A stretch of 64,000 nt of DNA, from the NCBI RefSeq assembly GCF_020084865.1, contig NZ_CP071953.1:1798001-1862000 (forward strand). Reading direction: 5' to 3'. This stretch comes from Candidatus Kaistella beijingensis (GTDB taxonomy: Bacteria > Bacteroidota > Bacteroidia > Flavobacteriales > Weeksellaceae). The notes under the pieces are model-generated. The model was not told the origin of the DNA. It searched no databases and worked only from the letters and a program-made list of their open reading frames with translations. The first letter of the stretch is position 1, and every line of letters begins with the position of its first letter. The position numbers and the translations under genes are program-made. Shown piece by piece: positions 44,064 through 53,054 of this stretch.

Positions 44064-44089
44064 AAAAAAATCCCGATTTGATCGGGATT
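44064..44089. terminator. Bidirectional terminator between convergent genes
   Basis: Perfect 9-bp hairpin AATCCCGAT-TTG-ATCGGGATT (44069-44089) with an A-run on the left side, giving a T-run after the hairpin for the minus-strand gene (44094-44741). It also follows the plus-strand TauE gene by 11 bp. Confidence 0.8.
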
Positions 44090-44093
44090 AAGT

Positions 44094-44741
44094 TTATTCT
44101 AAAGATTTCCTTTCAACGACTTCTACATCTATTGTTTTTGCATTTCGGTCGGAATTAAAATTTCTAAATTTCTTCCAAATTTTCCTCCCTAAAACCAAAA
44201 CGACAACCAACAAAATTATCGCACAAATAAAGGCAATAAAGGGCGCGGCAATCGCGAGGAATGACATGATTCCCGCTCCCGCAGTTTCCGTTGTTGCGAC
44301 GACAGAATTCCCCAAACCGCCCGTTGTTGCTGTAGAAGCCGCTCTTGTGCCGGCAAATCCCGAACTGATTGCAGCTGCAGTTCCACCACCCGCAATTAAT
44401 GCTAAAGCCCATTGCGGAAATGTTCCGATATCTGCAAACTGACTGGCAAACATTACGGAACCCGCAACTGTTGCTAAAGGAACCGACATCGTGTCCAAAA
44501 TATGGTCAACAAAAGGAATGTAATACGCTAGAATCTCAACAACCGTCGCAATTCCGGTCGTAATTAAAGTGGGAAGTCCGGAAAGCCACTGAAAACTTTC
44601 GTTCATAGGAATCCAACCCATGTAGGAGGCAAGACTTACTGCGAACATCGGCAGAAAAACTCTGAAACCAGTTGCTGCAGCCAAACCAATCCCGATAAAT
44701 GCGCTGATTGCGTAAGGTAAATAAGGAATGTTATCTAACAT
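44094..44741 (-). CDS. DUF4126 family membrane protein
   Basis: 215 residues with several hydrophobic segments, Gly/Ala-rich (T-T-G-G-L-G-N-S), characteristic of DUF4126. Function unknown. It converges with the half-size TauE gene and ends at the shared terminator. Confidence 0.85.
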   Translation of the reverse strand: MLDNIPYLPYAISAFIGIGLAAATGFRVFLPMFAVSLASYMGWIPMNESFQWLSGLPTLITTGIATVVEILAYYIPFVDHILDTMSVPLATVAGSVMFASQFADIGTFPQWALALIAGGGTAAAISSGFAGTRAASTATTGGLGNSVVATTETAGAGIMSFLAIAAPFIAFICAIILLVVVLVLGRKIWKKFRNFNSDRNAKTIDVEVVERKSLE

Positions 44742-44804
44742 TTCGTGTAAAGTTTAAAGTTTATTTTCAACCAAATTTACAAAAAACGTGCTAACTTTTA
44801 TTTT

Positions 44805-45185
44805 TTATTTTTTTGATTCACAAAGTTTTAGCAATTCTCTTTCCACTTCGTCATAATTTTGCGGAAGATTTTTCGAAGCCCAAAATATCATGGATAACGA
44901 ATGTTTTCCGAATTTATCAGCAAAAATTTCTTTATTTAAACGATAAGCTTCTCTCAGCAATCTTTTGATTCTGTTTCTGTGAACCGCTTTTTTGAAAAAT
45001 TTTTTAGAAACCGAAACTCCAGCTTTTTGATTTGAAATTTCAAAATTTTCTTGAGGTTTTTTCTCTGAATCGATTGAAATAATCCGCAGATTTCCACAGG
45101 AATTCCATTTGCCTTTCGCGAAAAGCAAATCGATTTCTCTCTTTTGTTTGAGTTTTTCCTTTCGTGGATATTTTTGGTTGGTCAT
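44805..45185 (-). CDS. rnpA: Ribonuclease P protein component
   Basis: 126-residue basic protein that assists the RNase P RNA in 5' trimming of tRNA precursors. The signature H-R-N-R-I-K-R-L-L-R-E-A lies at 69-80. It is followed leftwards by DUF4126 and preceded by tcdA (12 bp). Confidence 0.95.
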   Translation of the reverse strand: MTNQKYPRKEKLKQKREIDLLFAKGKWNSCGNLRIISIDSEKKPQENFEISNQKAGVSVSKKFFKKAVHRNRIKRLLREAYRLNKEIFADKFGKHSLSMIFWASKNLPQNYDEVERELLKLCESKK

Positions 45186-45197
45186 TTATTTTTAAAC

Positions 45198-45953
45198 CTA
45201 ATTTTCTTCCGACTTCGGACTTCCGTCTTCCAACTTTTTTATCAAGTAATTAATCACTTCTGCTGCTGCATACAATCCGAAAATCGCAGGAATAAAACTT
45301 ATCGTTCCGTAAAATGAGCGCTTAAAATTCGTTCCATCCGTCATTCTCAGGCTTTCCTCATTTTGAATTTCATTCGAGAAAACACAGCGAACTCCCTTGT
45401 TGATTTTTTCTTTTTTCAAACGTTTCCTCACTTGTTTTGCGAGGTAGCAATTGTGGGTTTTGCTCAAATCTCGAACCATCACTTTTGCAGGGTCAATTTT
45501 TCCACCTGCTCCCATACAACTCACGATTTTGATTTTTTTTCTTCGTGCGGATTTAATCAATGTAATCTTCGGAGTTACGCTGTCGATACAGTCTAAAACA
45601 TAGTCGAACTTTTGCGAATCGAGAATGTCCTCCATGTTTTCAGGATTGAGAAATTCGTTGATTTTAGTAAGCTGAAGTTCGGGATTGATGTCTAAAAGTC
45701 TTTCCCCAACAATTTCCGCTTTCAACTTTCCAATGGTGGAATGAAGTGCCGGAAGTTGTCGATTGATATTCGTAATATCCACAACATCCCCATCTACAAT
45801 CGTCATTTTTCCTACTCCTGCTCTTGCTAAAAATTCCGCGGCAAATGAACCGACTCCGCCTAAACCAATCACTAAAACATTCGCATTTTTTAGCTTTTCA
45901 AGGTTTGTTTCCTTGATGAGCAATTCGGTTCTTTCAAGCCAATTTTTCTTCAT
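45198..45953 (-). CDS. tcdA: tRNA threonylcarbamoyladenosine dehydratase (TcdA/ThiF family)
   Basis: 251-residue E1-like enzyme that converts t6A to cyclic ct6A in tRNA. Rossmann motif G-L-G-G-V-G at 29-34, adenylation D-C-I-D near residue 118 and a C-terminal G-L-Y-A-A-A-E-V-I-N. The last 13 residues (K-L-E-D-G-S-P-K-S-E-E-N) come from a heptamer array, so the natural C-terminus has probably been extended by repeat insertion. Confidence 0.92.
   Translation of the reverse strand: MKKNWLERTELLIKETNLEKLKNANVLVIGLGGVGSFAAEFLARAGVGKMTIVDGDVVDITNINRQLPALHSTIGKLKAEIVGERLLDINPELQLTKINEFLNPENMEDILDSQKFDYVLDCIDSVTPKITLIKSARRKKIKIVSCMGAGGKIDPAKVMVRDLSKTHNCYLAKQVRKRLKKEKINKGVRCVFSNEIQNEESLRMTDGTNFKRSFYGTISFIPAIFGLYAAAEVINYLIKKLEDGSPKSEEN
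45206..45240. repeat. Heptamer array in the tcdA 3' end
   Basis: CTTCCGA, CTTCGGA, CTTCCGT, CTTCCAA, CTTTTTT in exact 7-bp steps (plus-strand reading). It encodes the last 13 residues of tcdA on the minus strand. Confidence 0.75.
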
Positions 45954-45954
45954 T

Positions 45955-46584
45955 TTATGATGAAATATTTAAAAAGTGAAGGTTTTTCATGATTTTTTGA
46001 TTGAATCCTTCCAGTTTTAGGTTTTTTAGTTCGGCCACTTTTTCATACAAATCTTTAATATCAAAATCTGCAGAATCGGTTTCCAAAAACATTTTTTCAA
46101 TTGGGAAATCCCTCACAAAATCCTGCAAATTTACATTTTGCAAAACAGATTTTCCAAAACTGAGATAAAAATCGTGTTTCAGCAAATCGTCGCCGATGGT
46201 TTTTCTTTTGTTAAATCCGTGCACAATCATCGGAACTTTTGTTTTTTTTCGAAAAGGAATTAATTGCGAAAACCTTCTCACACAATGGATAATTAAAGGT
46301 TTTTGGATTTCATTAGCTAAAAAAATCTGCTTCTCAAAAACTTCTTCCTGTAATTTTTCATCCACTTGAATTAATCCGTCTAAACCGCATTCTCCGATGG
46401 CGGCACAGTTTTTATTTTTTGAAATTTCCTTTAACCACAAAAAATGTTCGTCCATATTTTCTACTATGGAATCAGGGTGAATTCCAGCAGAAAATAAAGT
46501 TTCAGGAATTTCTTCCCCAAACTTTAGATTGTAAATTCCAAACCAGGCTTTGGGGTGGTGATGATGGAAATCGAAAAATTTCAT
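45955..46584 (-). CDS. TatD-family hydrolase
   Basis: 209-residue metal-dependent hydrolase with the N-terminal metal ligand group F-D-F-H-H-H-H (residues 4-10), then G-E-C-G-L-D-G and a late E-T-D-S (metal Asp). The start at 46584 is used because the preceding 14 residues of the frame are not conserved-looking. It overlaps closely with tcdA (1 bp gap), suggesting co-transcription. Confidence 0.85.
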   Translation of the reverse strand: MKFFDFHHHHPKAWFGIYNLKFGEEIPETLFSAGIHPDSIVENMDEHFLWLKEISKNKNCAAIGECGLDGLIQVDEKLQEEVFEKQIFLANEIQKPLIIHCVRRFSQLIPFRKKTKVPMIVHGFNKRKTIGDDLLKHDFYLSFGKSVLQNVNLQDFVRDFPIEKMFLETDSADFDIKDLYEKVAELKNLKLEGFNQKIMKNLHFLNISS

Positions 46585-46678
46585 TTTCAAAAATATTAAA
46601 AAAATCATCTTTGAAACATTAAACATTTGTTTTAAAAATTGTTAATAATTCCTTAACTTTACTAAAATAAAAAACGGG

Positions 46679-47305
46679 ATGAAAAAGAAATTTACCGAAA
46701 AGCAAATCCATATATTAGATGTCGCCGAAAAACTTATTGCCAAAAAAGGGTTTGAAGGCACTTCTGTTCGCGATATTTCTGCAAACGCCAAAATCAATGT
46801 GGCGATGATTTCTTATTATTTCGGTTCTAAAGAAAAGATGATGTCTTATCTTTATCGATACCGCGTTCAAAAAACAAGGGAAAGTTTTGCTGAATTTGCC
46901 GAAATCATCAAAGAAGGAAAACCCGAAATGCAGATGAAAGAGCTCATAAAGTTTGTCATCAACCAACTTTTTAAGTTCAGTTATTTTCATGGATTTGTTA
47001 CGCAGGAACTTCGTCACACTGAACATTTAAAAGATGATTTGCTTGAATTTTACACCACTTTCACCACAAAAATTGATGAAGTCATTAAAAAGGGTGTTGC
47101 TTCGGGGGTTTTTCATAACGCTCCAAAACCTGAAGATATTTTGACTTTGATTGTGGGTTCTTCTCTTTTTGTGATTAGAAATAAGAATTTCTATGAAATT
47201 TACGTTTCTGGGAAAGAGGAAAATTACCTTCAGGAAGCGGAGAAAAAAATCCTGGCAAATCTTTTGGTGACCGTTTTTTCTGTTTTGGGTTATAACGCCG
47301 ATTAA
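46679..47305 (+). CDS. TetR/AcrR family transcriptional regulator
   Basis: 208 residues with an N-terminal TetR helix-turn-helix (about 8-50: A-E-K-L-I-A-K-K-G-F-E-G-T-S-V-R-D-I and I-S-Y-Y-F-G-S-K-E) and a helical ligand domain. It is divergent from the tatD-like gene and may regulate that leftward group or bamD downstream. The ligand is unknown. Confidence 0.93.
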   Translation: MKKKFTEKQIHILDVAEKLIAKKGFEGTSVRDISANAKINVAMISYYFGSKEKMMSYLYRYRVQKTRESFAEFAEIIKEGKPEMQMKELIKFVINQLFKFSYFHGFVTQELRHTEHLKDDLLEFYTTFTTKIDEVIKKGVASGVFHNAPKPEDILTLIVGSSLFVIRNKNFYEIYVSGKEENYLQEAEKKILANLLVTVFSVLGYNAD

Positions 47306-47354
47306 ATTAATTAGTTAAATTCTCTTAAAAAAAAATCTATTGCCAAAAAAGTTA

Positions 47355-47362
47355 TATTTTTG
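47355..47362 (+). promoter_or_regulatory. Putative -7 element of bamD
   Basis: TATTTTTG, a TAnnTTTG match, 39 bp upstream of the bamD ATG. A TTG lies at 47340, closer than the usual 19 bp, so the match is partial. Confidence 0.45.
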
Positions 47363-47401
47363 CAAACTGAACCGCAGAAATACTTCTGCTATAATTGATT
47401 T

Positions 47402-48376
47402 ATGAAAAGACTATTGCTCGTAATTTTCGCATTTTTTGCTTTATCGGCTTGTAACAGACAACAAGATTTGGCGATGAAAAGTGCAGACAAGGACTTTATC
47501 CTAAAAGTTGCCAACGAAAAATTTGAAAAGAAAAAATGGAAAGACGCCATCGCGCTTTACGAAAGACTTTCTAATTTGGTAGCCGGAACCGATGACGCGG
47601 CAAACGTGGTTTACAATTCAGCTTATGCAAATTATTACGACAAAAACTACAAATTGGCGGGACATCAGTTTAAGAATTTCGCAGTGACTTTTCCTCAAGA
47701 CAAACGTGCAGAAGACGCTTCATACATGTCGGCTCTTTGCTATTATCAAGGTTCGATGGATTACAATTTGGACCAATCGAGTACAGAATTGGCGATTAAC
47801 GAGCTGCAAAATTTTCTTAACAGTTATCCGAATTCTGAAAAGTCAAAAAACATTAATGAATTGATTGATGAACTCACTTACAAACTTGAATTCAAAGCAT
47901 ACGAAAACGCTCGGCAATACTACAAGATGGCGGATTACAGAGCAGCAAGTGTCGCCTTTGAAAATGTTTTAGAAGATTTCCCGAGTACAAAACTCCGCGA
48001 AAAAATCTACGACTACATGTTGAAGTCTAAATATGAGCTTGCTGTAAACTCAATTTATGATTTAAAGAAAGACCGAATTGAAAATGCAATTGCCTTTACA
48101 AAACAGGTTGAAAGAGAAGTTCCAAATTCTGCGAATGCTAAAAATGCAACAGATTTAAGAACGAAATTGGAAAAAGAGAAAGTCAGTTTAATAGAACTTG
48201 AAAAGAAAGTAGAAGCGCGTAAAAAAGAGCTTCAGGACAAGCAAAGAGAAGCGGAGGCAAAACAAAATCAGGAAAAAGATTTGCGTGATGCCGTGAAAAA
48301 AGGCGAACAAGCAGCAAGAGACAGCGCTAAATCTGCAACTCCAGCACCTTCAGCAACTTTTCCGATTAGAAAATAA
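47402..48376 (+). CDS. bamD: Outer-membrane protein assembly factor BamD
   Basis: 324-residue lipoprotein (L-S-A-C, Cys 17) with TPR repeats of the BamD type (F-E-K-K-K-W-K-D-A-I-A-L-Y-E and F-P-Q-D-K-R-A-E-D-A) and a long charged coiled-coil C-terminal tail (about 255-315, Lys/Glu/Gln-rich). The BAM complex folds outer-membrane barrels. It opens the conserved cluster bamD-rpoZ-coaBC-DUF4835-recN. Confidence 0.93.
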   Translation: MKRLLLVIFAFFALSACNRQQDLAMKSADKDFILKVANEKFEKKKWKDAIALYERLSNLVAGTDDAANVVYNSAYANYYDKNYKLAGHQFKNFAVTFPQDKRAEDASYMSALCYYQGSMDYNLDQSSTELAINELQNFLNSYPNSEKSKNINELIDELTYKLEFKAYENARQYYKMADYRAASVAFENVLEDFPSTKLREKIYDYMLKSKYELAVNSIYDLKKDRIENAIAFTKQVEREVPNSANAKNATDLRTKLEKEKVSLIELEKKVEARKKELQDKQREAEAKQNQEKDLRDAVKKGEQAARDSAKSATPAPSATFPIRK

Positions 48377-48381
48377 AAATG

Positions 48382-48389
48382 TATATTTG
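48382..48389 (+). promoter_or_regulatory. Putative -7 element of rpoZ
   Basis: TATATTTG, a perfect match to TAnnTTTG, 29 bp upstream of the rpoZ ATG. Confidence 0.5.
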
Positions 48390-48418
48390 CAAACTCAAAA
48401 TATAACAACGAACTGAAA

Positions 48419-48742
48419 ATGAGCGTAAAAGATTCTAAAGCCGAATTAAGTACAATAACTTACGACCGAGATAAAATCGAAAAAAACGTAGGCTCTATCT
48501 ACGAAGCAATCGTGGTGATGGGAAAAAGAGCAGAACAGATCAATGCAGAAATCCGCTCGGAACTTCACAATAAATTAGATGAATTCGCAGTGCACAACTC
48601 AACTCTTGAAGAGGTTTTCGAAAACAGAGAGCAAATTGAGATTTCAAAACATTACGAAAAATTGCCAAAACCAACTTCTATCGCAATCCAGGAATGGTTG
48701 GACGGTGAAATCTATTTCAGAAAAACAGACGAAAGAAATTAA
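48419..48742 (+). CDS. rpoZ: RNA polymerase omega subunit, Bacteroidota type
   Basis: 107-residue omega/Rpb6-like subunit with S-I-Y-E-A-I-V-V-M-G-K-R-A-E-Q-I near residue 25-41, the conserved core helix. It stabilises the beta-prime fold. The gene position between bamD and coaBC is typical for Flavobacteriia. A terminator follows at 48767. Confidence 0.92.
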   Translation: MSVKDSKAELSTITYDRDKIEKNVGSIYEAIVVMGKRAEQINAEIRSELHNKLDEFAVHNSTLEEVFENREQIEISKHYEKLPKPTSIAIQEWLDGEIYFRKTDERN

Positions 48743-48766
48743 TTATTTATTTTTCTTAATTATTAT

Positions 48767-48800
48767 AAAAGTCGCAGAGTTTCACTTTTGCGACTTTTTT
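48767..48800 (+). terminator. Rho-independent terminator after rpoZ
   Basis: AAAGTCGCA pairs with TGCGACTTT (9-bp stem) around a loop of about 12 bases, followed by a T-run, 25 bp after the rpoZ stop. Confidence 0.8.
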
Positions 48801-48813
48801 TGTGGTTTTTTCA

Positions 48814-49026
48814 AACGCAAAGACGCAATTTATTAATTATGCAACATTATTTTTAAGGTTCGCAAATGCGTTCCGCTCAACAAATCATAGTTCAAGAAAA
48901 GTATGAGTTTCCATCTTATTTTAATTTTTATCCTTCTTAAGAATTTGGGTGTTTCAATTGCTAAGTGAAACGCCTTTGCGAACGAAATTACTTAAAAAAT
49001 CAGAAAACTCCTTGCGTCATTGCGTT
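48814..49026. repeat. Long nested inverted-repeat element between rpoZ and coaBC
   Basis: This 359-bp intergenic region (48743-49101) holds no gene. AACGCAAAGACGCAA (48814-48828) pairs with TTGCGTCATTGCGTT (49012-49026) with one mismatch; inside it TTCGCAAATGCGTT (48859-48872) pairs imperfectly with AAACGCCTTTGCGAA (48968-48982). The nested arrangement forms a long stem of about 210 bp, like a small non-autonomous (MITE-like) element. Confidence 0.7.
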
Positions 49027-49101
49027 AAAATTTTAAGTTTGATTATTACCAATTTCAGTTCTAAAATTTTAACTAAATTCGTTTCACCTAAAATTCGCTA
49101 A

Positions 49102-50304
49102 ATGACACTTCAGGGAAAAAGAATCCTCATCTGCATTTCGGGTGGAATTGCCGCCTACAAAATCAATCTTCTCATTAGGGATTTGATTAAAAAAGGTGCA
49201 GAAGTTCAGGTTTTAATGACACCTTCCGCAGAAAATTTTGTTTCTAAACTCACGCTTTCCACGCTTTCAAAAAATCCGGTTTTTTTAGATTTTTATTCAG
49301 AAAACGGAACGTGGAACAATCACGTGGAATTTGCACTTTGGGCAGATTTGATTTTGTTTGCGCCCTGTACTGCAAACACTTTGGCGAAAATGGTTCATGG
49401 AATTTGCGATAATTTGGTCATTGCAACTTACATGTCGGCAAAATGTCCCGTTTTCATCGCACCTGCAATGGATTTGGATATGTACCAACATCCGTCCACC
49501 AAACAAAATTTAGAATTGGCGGAAGATTTTGGGCATTTCATTATTCCGGCAGAATCAGGCGAATTAGCGAGCGGACTTTTCGGGCAGGGAAGAATGGCGG
49601 AACCGGATACAATTTCTGAAAAAATTGAGGAATTCTTTCATTCAAATTCTAATAAAAGTTTAATGGGAAAAACGGTATTAATTACAGCGGGACCAACGTA
49701 TGAAGCCATTGATCCTGTGCGATTTATTGGAAATCATTCTTCCGGAAAAATGGGTTTTTCAATAGCAGAAGAAGCGGCAAAAAGAGGAGCAAAAGTAATT
49801 TTGATTTCGGGGCCAAGTTCGCAGAAAACCGCCGATCCAAACATTGAAATTCATCGGATATCTTCTGCAAGGGAAATGTTTGACGAAGTTTTTAAACATT
49901 ACCAAAATGCAGATATCGCCATTGCAAGTGCCGCAGTTGCAGATTACGCACCGAAAGAAGTTGCCAAAGAGAAAATCAAAAAAAGCGAAGATTCTTTAAC
50001 TATTGAATTGGTAAAAAATCCCGACATCTTGAAAACGATGGGCGAAAGAAAATCCAAACAATTTTTGGTTGGGTTCGCTTTAGAAACACAAAACGAGGAA
50101 GAAAACGCCAAAGGAAAACTGGAGAAGAAAAACCTTGATATGATTGTTCTAAACTCTCTTCGTGATGAAGGTGCAGGTTTTAAAATTGATACCAACAAAA
50201 TTAAAATCTTCACAAAAACCCGCCTCAAAGAATTTCAACTCAAATCAAAAAATGAAGTGGCAAAAGATATTTTAAACTTCATTGAGGCGCAGATTCTGAA
50301 ATAA
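49102..50304 (+). CDS. coaBC: Phosphopantothenoylcysteine decarboxylase / phosphopantothenate-cysteine ligase
   Basis: 400-residue bifunctional enzyme of coenzyme A synthesis. N-terminal flavin decarboxylase domain (G-G-I-A-A-Y-K at 13-19, catalytic P-A-M-D near 130) and C-terminal ligase domain (G-P-T-Y-E-A-I-D-P-V-R-F-I-G-N-H-S-S-G). The start at 49102 is the ATG directly preceded by the repeat element. Confidence 0.95.
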   Translation: MTLQGKRILICISGGIAAYKINLLIRDLIKKGAEVQVLMTPSAENFVSKLTLSTLSKNPVFLDFYSENGTWNNHVEFALWADLILFAPCTANTLAKMVHGICDNLVIATYMSAKCPVFIAPAMDLDMYQHPSTKQNLELAEDFGHFIIPAESGELASGLFGQGRMAEPDTISEKIEEFFHSNSNKSLMGKTVLITAGPTYEAIDPVRFIGNHSSGKMGFSIAEEAAKRGAKVILISGPSSQKTADPNIEIHRISSAREMFDEVFKHYQNADIAIASAAVADYAPKEVAKEKIKKSEDSLTIELVKNPDILKTMGERKSKQFLVGFALETQNEEENAKGKLEKKNLDMIVLNSLRDEGAGFKIDTNKIKIFTKTRLKEFQLKSKNEVAKDILNFIEAQILK

Positions 50305-50341
50305 TATTGCTAAATTTCCGTTCTCAAATTTTACCGTTATA

Positions 50342-51244
50342 ATGAAGAAACTTTTTACGATATTCGTCCTTATTTTTAGTTTTAATCTGAATTTTTCGCA
50401 GGAACTTTTAGCGACTGTACAAGTTAATGCACAGCAACTTGGCGGAAGTAACACTCAGGTGTTCAAAACTTTGGAGAAAAACCTTCGCGATTTCATCAAC
50501 AATACGAGTTGGACAGGGAAAAAACTTCAAAATTTTGAGAAAATCAAGTGCAATTTTGCATTGGTGGTAAATGAAAGAACGGGTAACAATTTCAAAGGCA
50601 GCCTTGTTGTACAGGCGGTTCGACCTGTATTCGGAACTACTTACGAAACACCTCTGATGAACATCAATGATACCAATTTCGGATTTGAATATTTGGAAAA
50701 TGAAAACTTAACTTTCAATGAGAGGCAGTTTTCGGGGAAGAATTTAATTGATGTCATCAGCTATTATGTGTACACGATTTTGGGTTATGATGGCGACAGT
50801 TTCAAAGTTCAAGGTGGGCAACCTTGGTTTGAAAAAGCTCAGAAAATCTCAAACAATTCGATGAACCAGAATTTTGCGGGATGGTCGGTAATGGAAGGTC
50901 CGAAAACTCGAGGTGCCCTAATCGACAACATGATGAAGCCTGAACAAAACACCTTGCGAAATCTTTATTATACCTATCACAGAGCGGGGTTAGACAACTT
51001 AGGAAAACAAGACCAGTCATCCGGAAAAAAAATAATTTTCGATGCCTTGATGCAGCTAAAAGCATACGAGAATAATTTCCAGATGAACTATCCTGTAAAT
51101 GTTTTCATCGATAGCAAAAAGCAGGAAATCTTCGATATTTTCAGCACGGGAAATAACGCCAATGTGAACATCAACGATTTGAAGGCACTTTTTGTAATTC
51201 TATCTCCAAAAGATATCGACAGCAAGTGGAACAAATGGAAATAA
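50342..51244 (+). CDS. DUF4835 family exported protein
   Basis: 300 residues with a signal peptide (about 1-19), and conserved blocks Y-Y-V-Y-T-I-L-G-Y-D-G-D-S-F and N-V-N-I-N-D-L-K. Typical of Bacteroidota between coaBC and recN. Function unknown, probably envelope-associated. Confidence 0.9.
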   Translation: MKKLFTIFVLIFSFNLNFSQELLATVQVNAQQLGGSNTQVFKTLEKNLRDFINNTSWTGKKLQNFEKIKCNFALVVNERTGNNFKGSLVVQAVRPVFGTTYETPLMNINDTNFGFEYLENENLTFNERQFSGKNLIDVISYYVYTILGYDGDSFKVQGGQPWFEKAQKISNNSMNQNFAGWSVMEGPKTRGALIDNMMKPEQNTLRNLYYTYHRAGLDNLGKQDQSSGKKIIFDALMQLKAYENNFQMNYPVNVFIDSKKQEIFDIFSTGNNANVNINDLKALFVILSPKDIDSKWNKWK

Positions 51245-51250
51245 AAGAAC

Positions 51251-51278
51251 TGGAAGATGGACGGTTGATGATGGAAGT
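51251..51278. repeat. Heptamer array downstream of the DUF4835 gene
   Basis: TGGAAGA, TGGACGG, TTGATGA, TGGAAGT in exact 7-bp steps, 7 bp after the stop codon at 51244. Confidence 0.6.
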
Positions 51279-51377
51279 CTAAAAAATCACAATCTTCAAA
51301 CGCTGATATTTATTTTTCAATATTTCAAATTTTCATAATCTGTTTTAAAAACCATAAATTTGCAGCTCGAAACCCTT

Positions 51378-51398
51378 ATCTCGTAACTCGTATCTCGC
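51378..51398. repeat. Heptamer array abutting the recN start codon
   Basis: ATCTCGT, AACTCGT, ATCTCGC in exact 7-bp steps, ending on the base before the recN ATG (51399). Confidence 0.7.
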
Positions 51399-53048
51399 AT
51401 GCTGTCAAGAATTTTCATTCAAAATTTTGCGCTTATCGATTCTCTTGAAATTACTTTAAACAAAGGTTTACAGGTAATCACGGGTGAAACAGGTGCCGGA
51501 AAATCGATCATTCTTGGAGCGTTGCGTTTGATTTTGGGGGAGAGAGCCGATGCCAAATCAATCCAAAATTCTGAAACCAAAAGTATTGTTGAAGCAGAAT
51601 TCAACATCAATGGAAATTTTAAAAATTTCTTTGAAGAAAACGATTTAGACTTTGAAAATCAAACGGTTATCCGAAGAGAAATTTTACCCACAGGAAAATC
51701 GAGAGCATTTGTAAACGATGTTCCCGTAACTTTGGAAACACTGAAGATGCTTTCGTCAAAACTCATTGATATCCACTCGCAATTTGAAACATCCAATTTG
51801 TTCGACGAGGAATATCAGTTTAAAATCATTGATGGACTATCCAAGAACAAGACGCTTATTCTTAGTTATCAGAAAGAATTTTCAGATTATAAAAAACTTC
51901 AGAAAGATTTAGAAAACTTCAAAAAACAACTTTCCGATGGAAATAAAGAAAGCGACTACAAAACTTTTCTGTTGAATGAATTGAATGAAGCAAACCTTGA
52001 CGAGCTCGATTTCGAGGAACTTCAAAACCAAATCAGTAAACAAGTAAATGCAGAAGCCATCACCGAAAACCTCTCCCAAATCTTTACTAAACTCGACTTG
52101 GAGGAAATCGGAATTCTGGATTCCTTTGCTGAAATCAAAAATAAACTTTCAAAAGTGGCGGGATTGTCGCATGAATTCTCTCTTTTAAATCAGCGTTTAG
52201 AAGAAAATTTTCTTGAGTTTAAAGACATTATTTTCGAGCTTCAAAACGGAGCAGAAAAAATGGAGACCAGTCCCGAAATTTTATTTGAATTAAATTCTAA
52301 AATCAACAGAATCAATTCGCTATTTGTAAAGCACAATGTGAATTCTGTTGAGGATTTAAAGAAAATCCGTGATGATATTTCCGGCGAACAAAGCGGTTTT
52401 GCGGAACTTGAAAATGATATTGCCGATATTGAAGAGAAAATTGCCGATGCAACAATCCGATTGGAAGAAATTTCTTCCGATTTATCGAAAAACCGAAAAA
52501 AATCAGTTCCTGTTTTCATTAAAAAAGTCGAAGTTTTGCTGAAGCAACTCGGTCTTGAAAAAGCAAAAATCGAGGTCGAACTTTCAGACAGTCAAAACTT
52601 TAACCAATTCGGCAAAGAAAATATTCAACTGTTGTTTCAGGCGAATTCGGGATTTCCGTTAAAGCCGATCCAAACCGCAATTTCTGGTGGAGAAAGGTCA
52701 AGAGTGATGCTTTCCATCAAAAAACTGATGGCGGAAAATGCGGAACTTCCCACTTTAATTCTAGACGAGATCGACACAGGAGTTTCCGGGAAAGTCGCCG
52801 AGGAAATGGGAAATGTGATGAAAGAAATGGCTGAAAACATGCAGCTCATCGTCATTACGCACCTCGCTCAAGTCGCCGCAAAGGGAAACAACAATTACAA
52901 AGTAGTGAAACAAGACGTTTCCGGGAAAACGCAATCGAACATTATTTCTTTAAACCAAGACGAGAAATTACAGGAAATCGCACAACTTTTGTCGGGCTCA
53001 AAAATTACGGAAGCCGCTGTTTTACAGGCGAAGGAATTGATGAAGTAA
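51399..53048 (+). CDS. recN: DNA repair protein RecN
   Basis: 549-residue SMC-like ATPase for double-strand-break repair. Walker A G-E-T-G-A-G-K-S near residue 30-37, coiled-coil arms in the middle, and C-terminal S-G-G-E-R-S-R-V with Walker B L-I-L-D-E-I-D-T. It closes the bamD-rpoZ-coaBC-DUF4835-recN cluster. Confidence 0.95.
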   Translation: MLSRIFIQNFALIDSLEITLNKGLQVITGETGAGKSIILGALRLILGERADAKSIQNSETKSIVEAEFNINGNFKNFFEENDLDFENQTVIRREILPTGKSRAFVNDVPVTLETLKMLSSKLIDIHSQFETSNLFDEEYQFKIIDGLSKNKTLILSYQKEFSDYKKLQKDLENFKKQLSDGNKESDYKTFLLNELNEANLDELDFEELQNQISKQVNAEAITENLSQIFTKLDLEEIGILDSFAEIKNKLSKVAGLSHEFSLLNQRLEENFLEFKDIIFELQNGAEKMETSPEILFELNSKINRINSLFVKHNVNSVEDLKKIRDDISGEQSGFAELENDIADIEEKIADATIRLEEISSDLSKNRKKSVPVFIKKVEVLLKQLGLEKAKIEVELSDSQNFNQFGKENIQLLFQANSGFPLKPIQTAISGGERSRVMLSIKKLMAENAELPTLILDEIDTGVSGKVAEEMGNVMKEMAENMQLIVITHLAQVAAKGNNNYKVVKQDVSGKTQSNIISLNQDEKLQEIAQLLSGSKITEAAVLQAKELMK

Positions 53049-53054
53049 GCAATT

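Noticed and set aside
48579..48836. Small gene overlapping rpoZ and the terminator
   Set aside because: It is out of frame with rpoZ, runs through the terminator hairpin and has no family.
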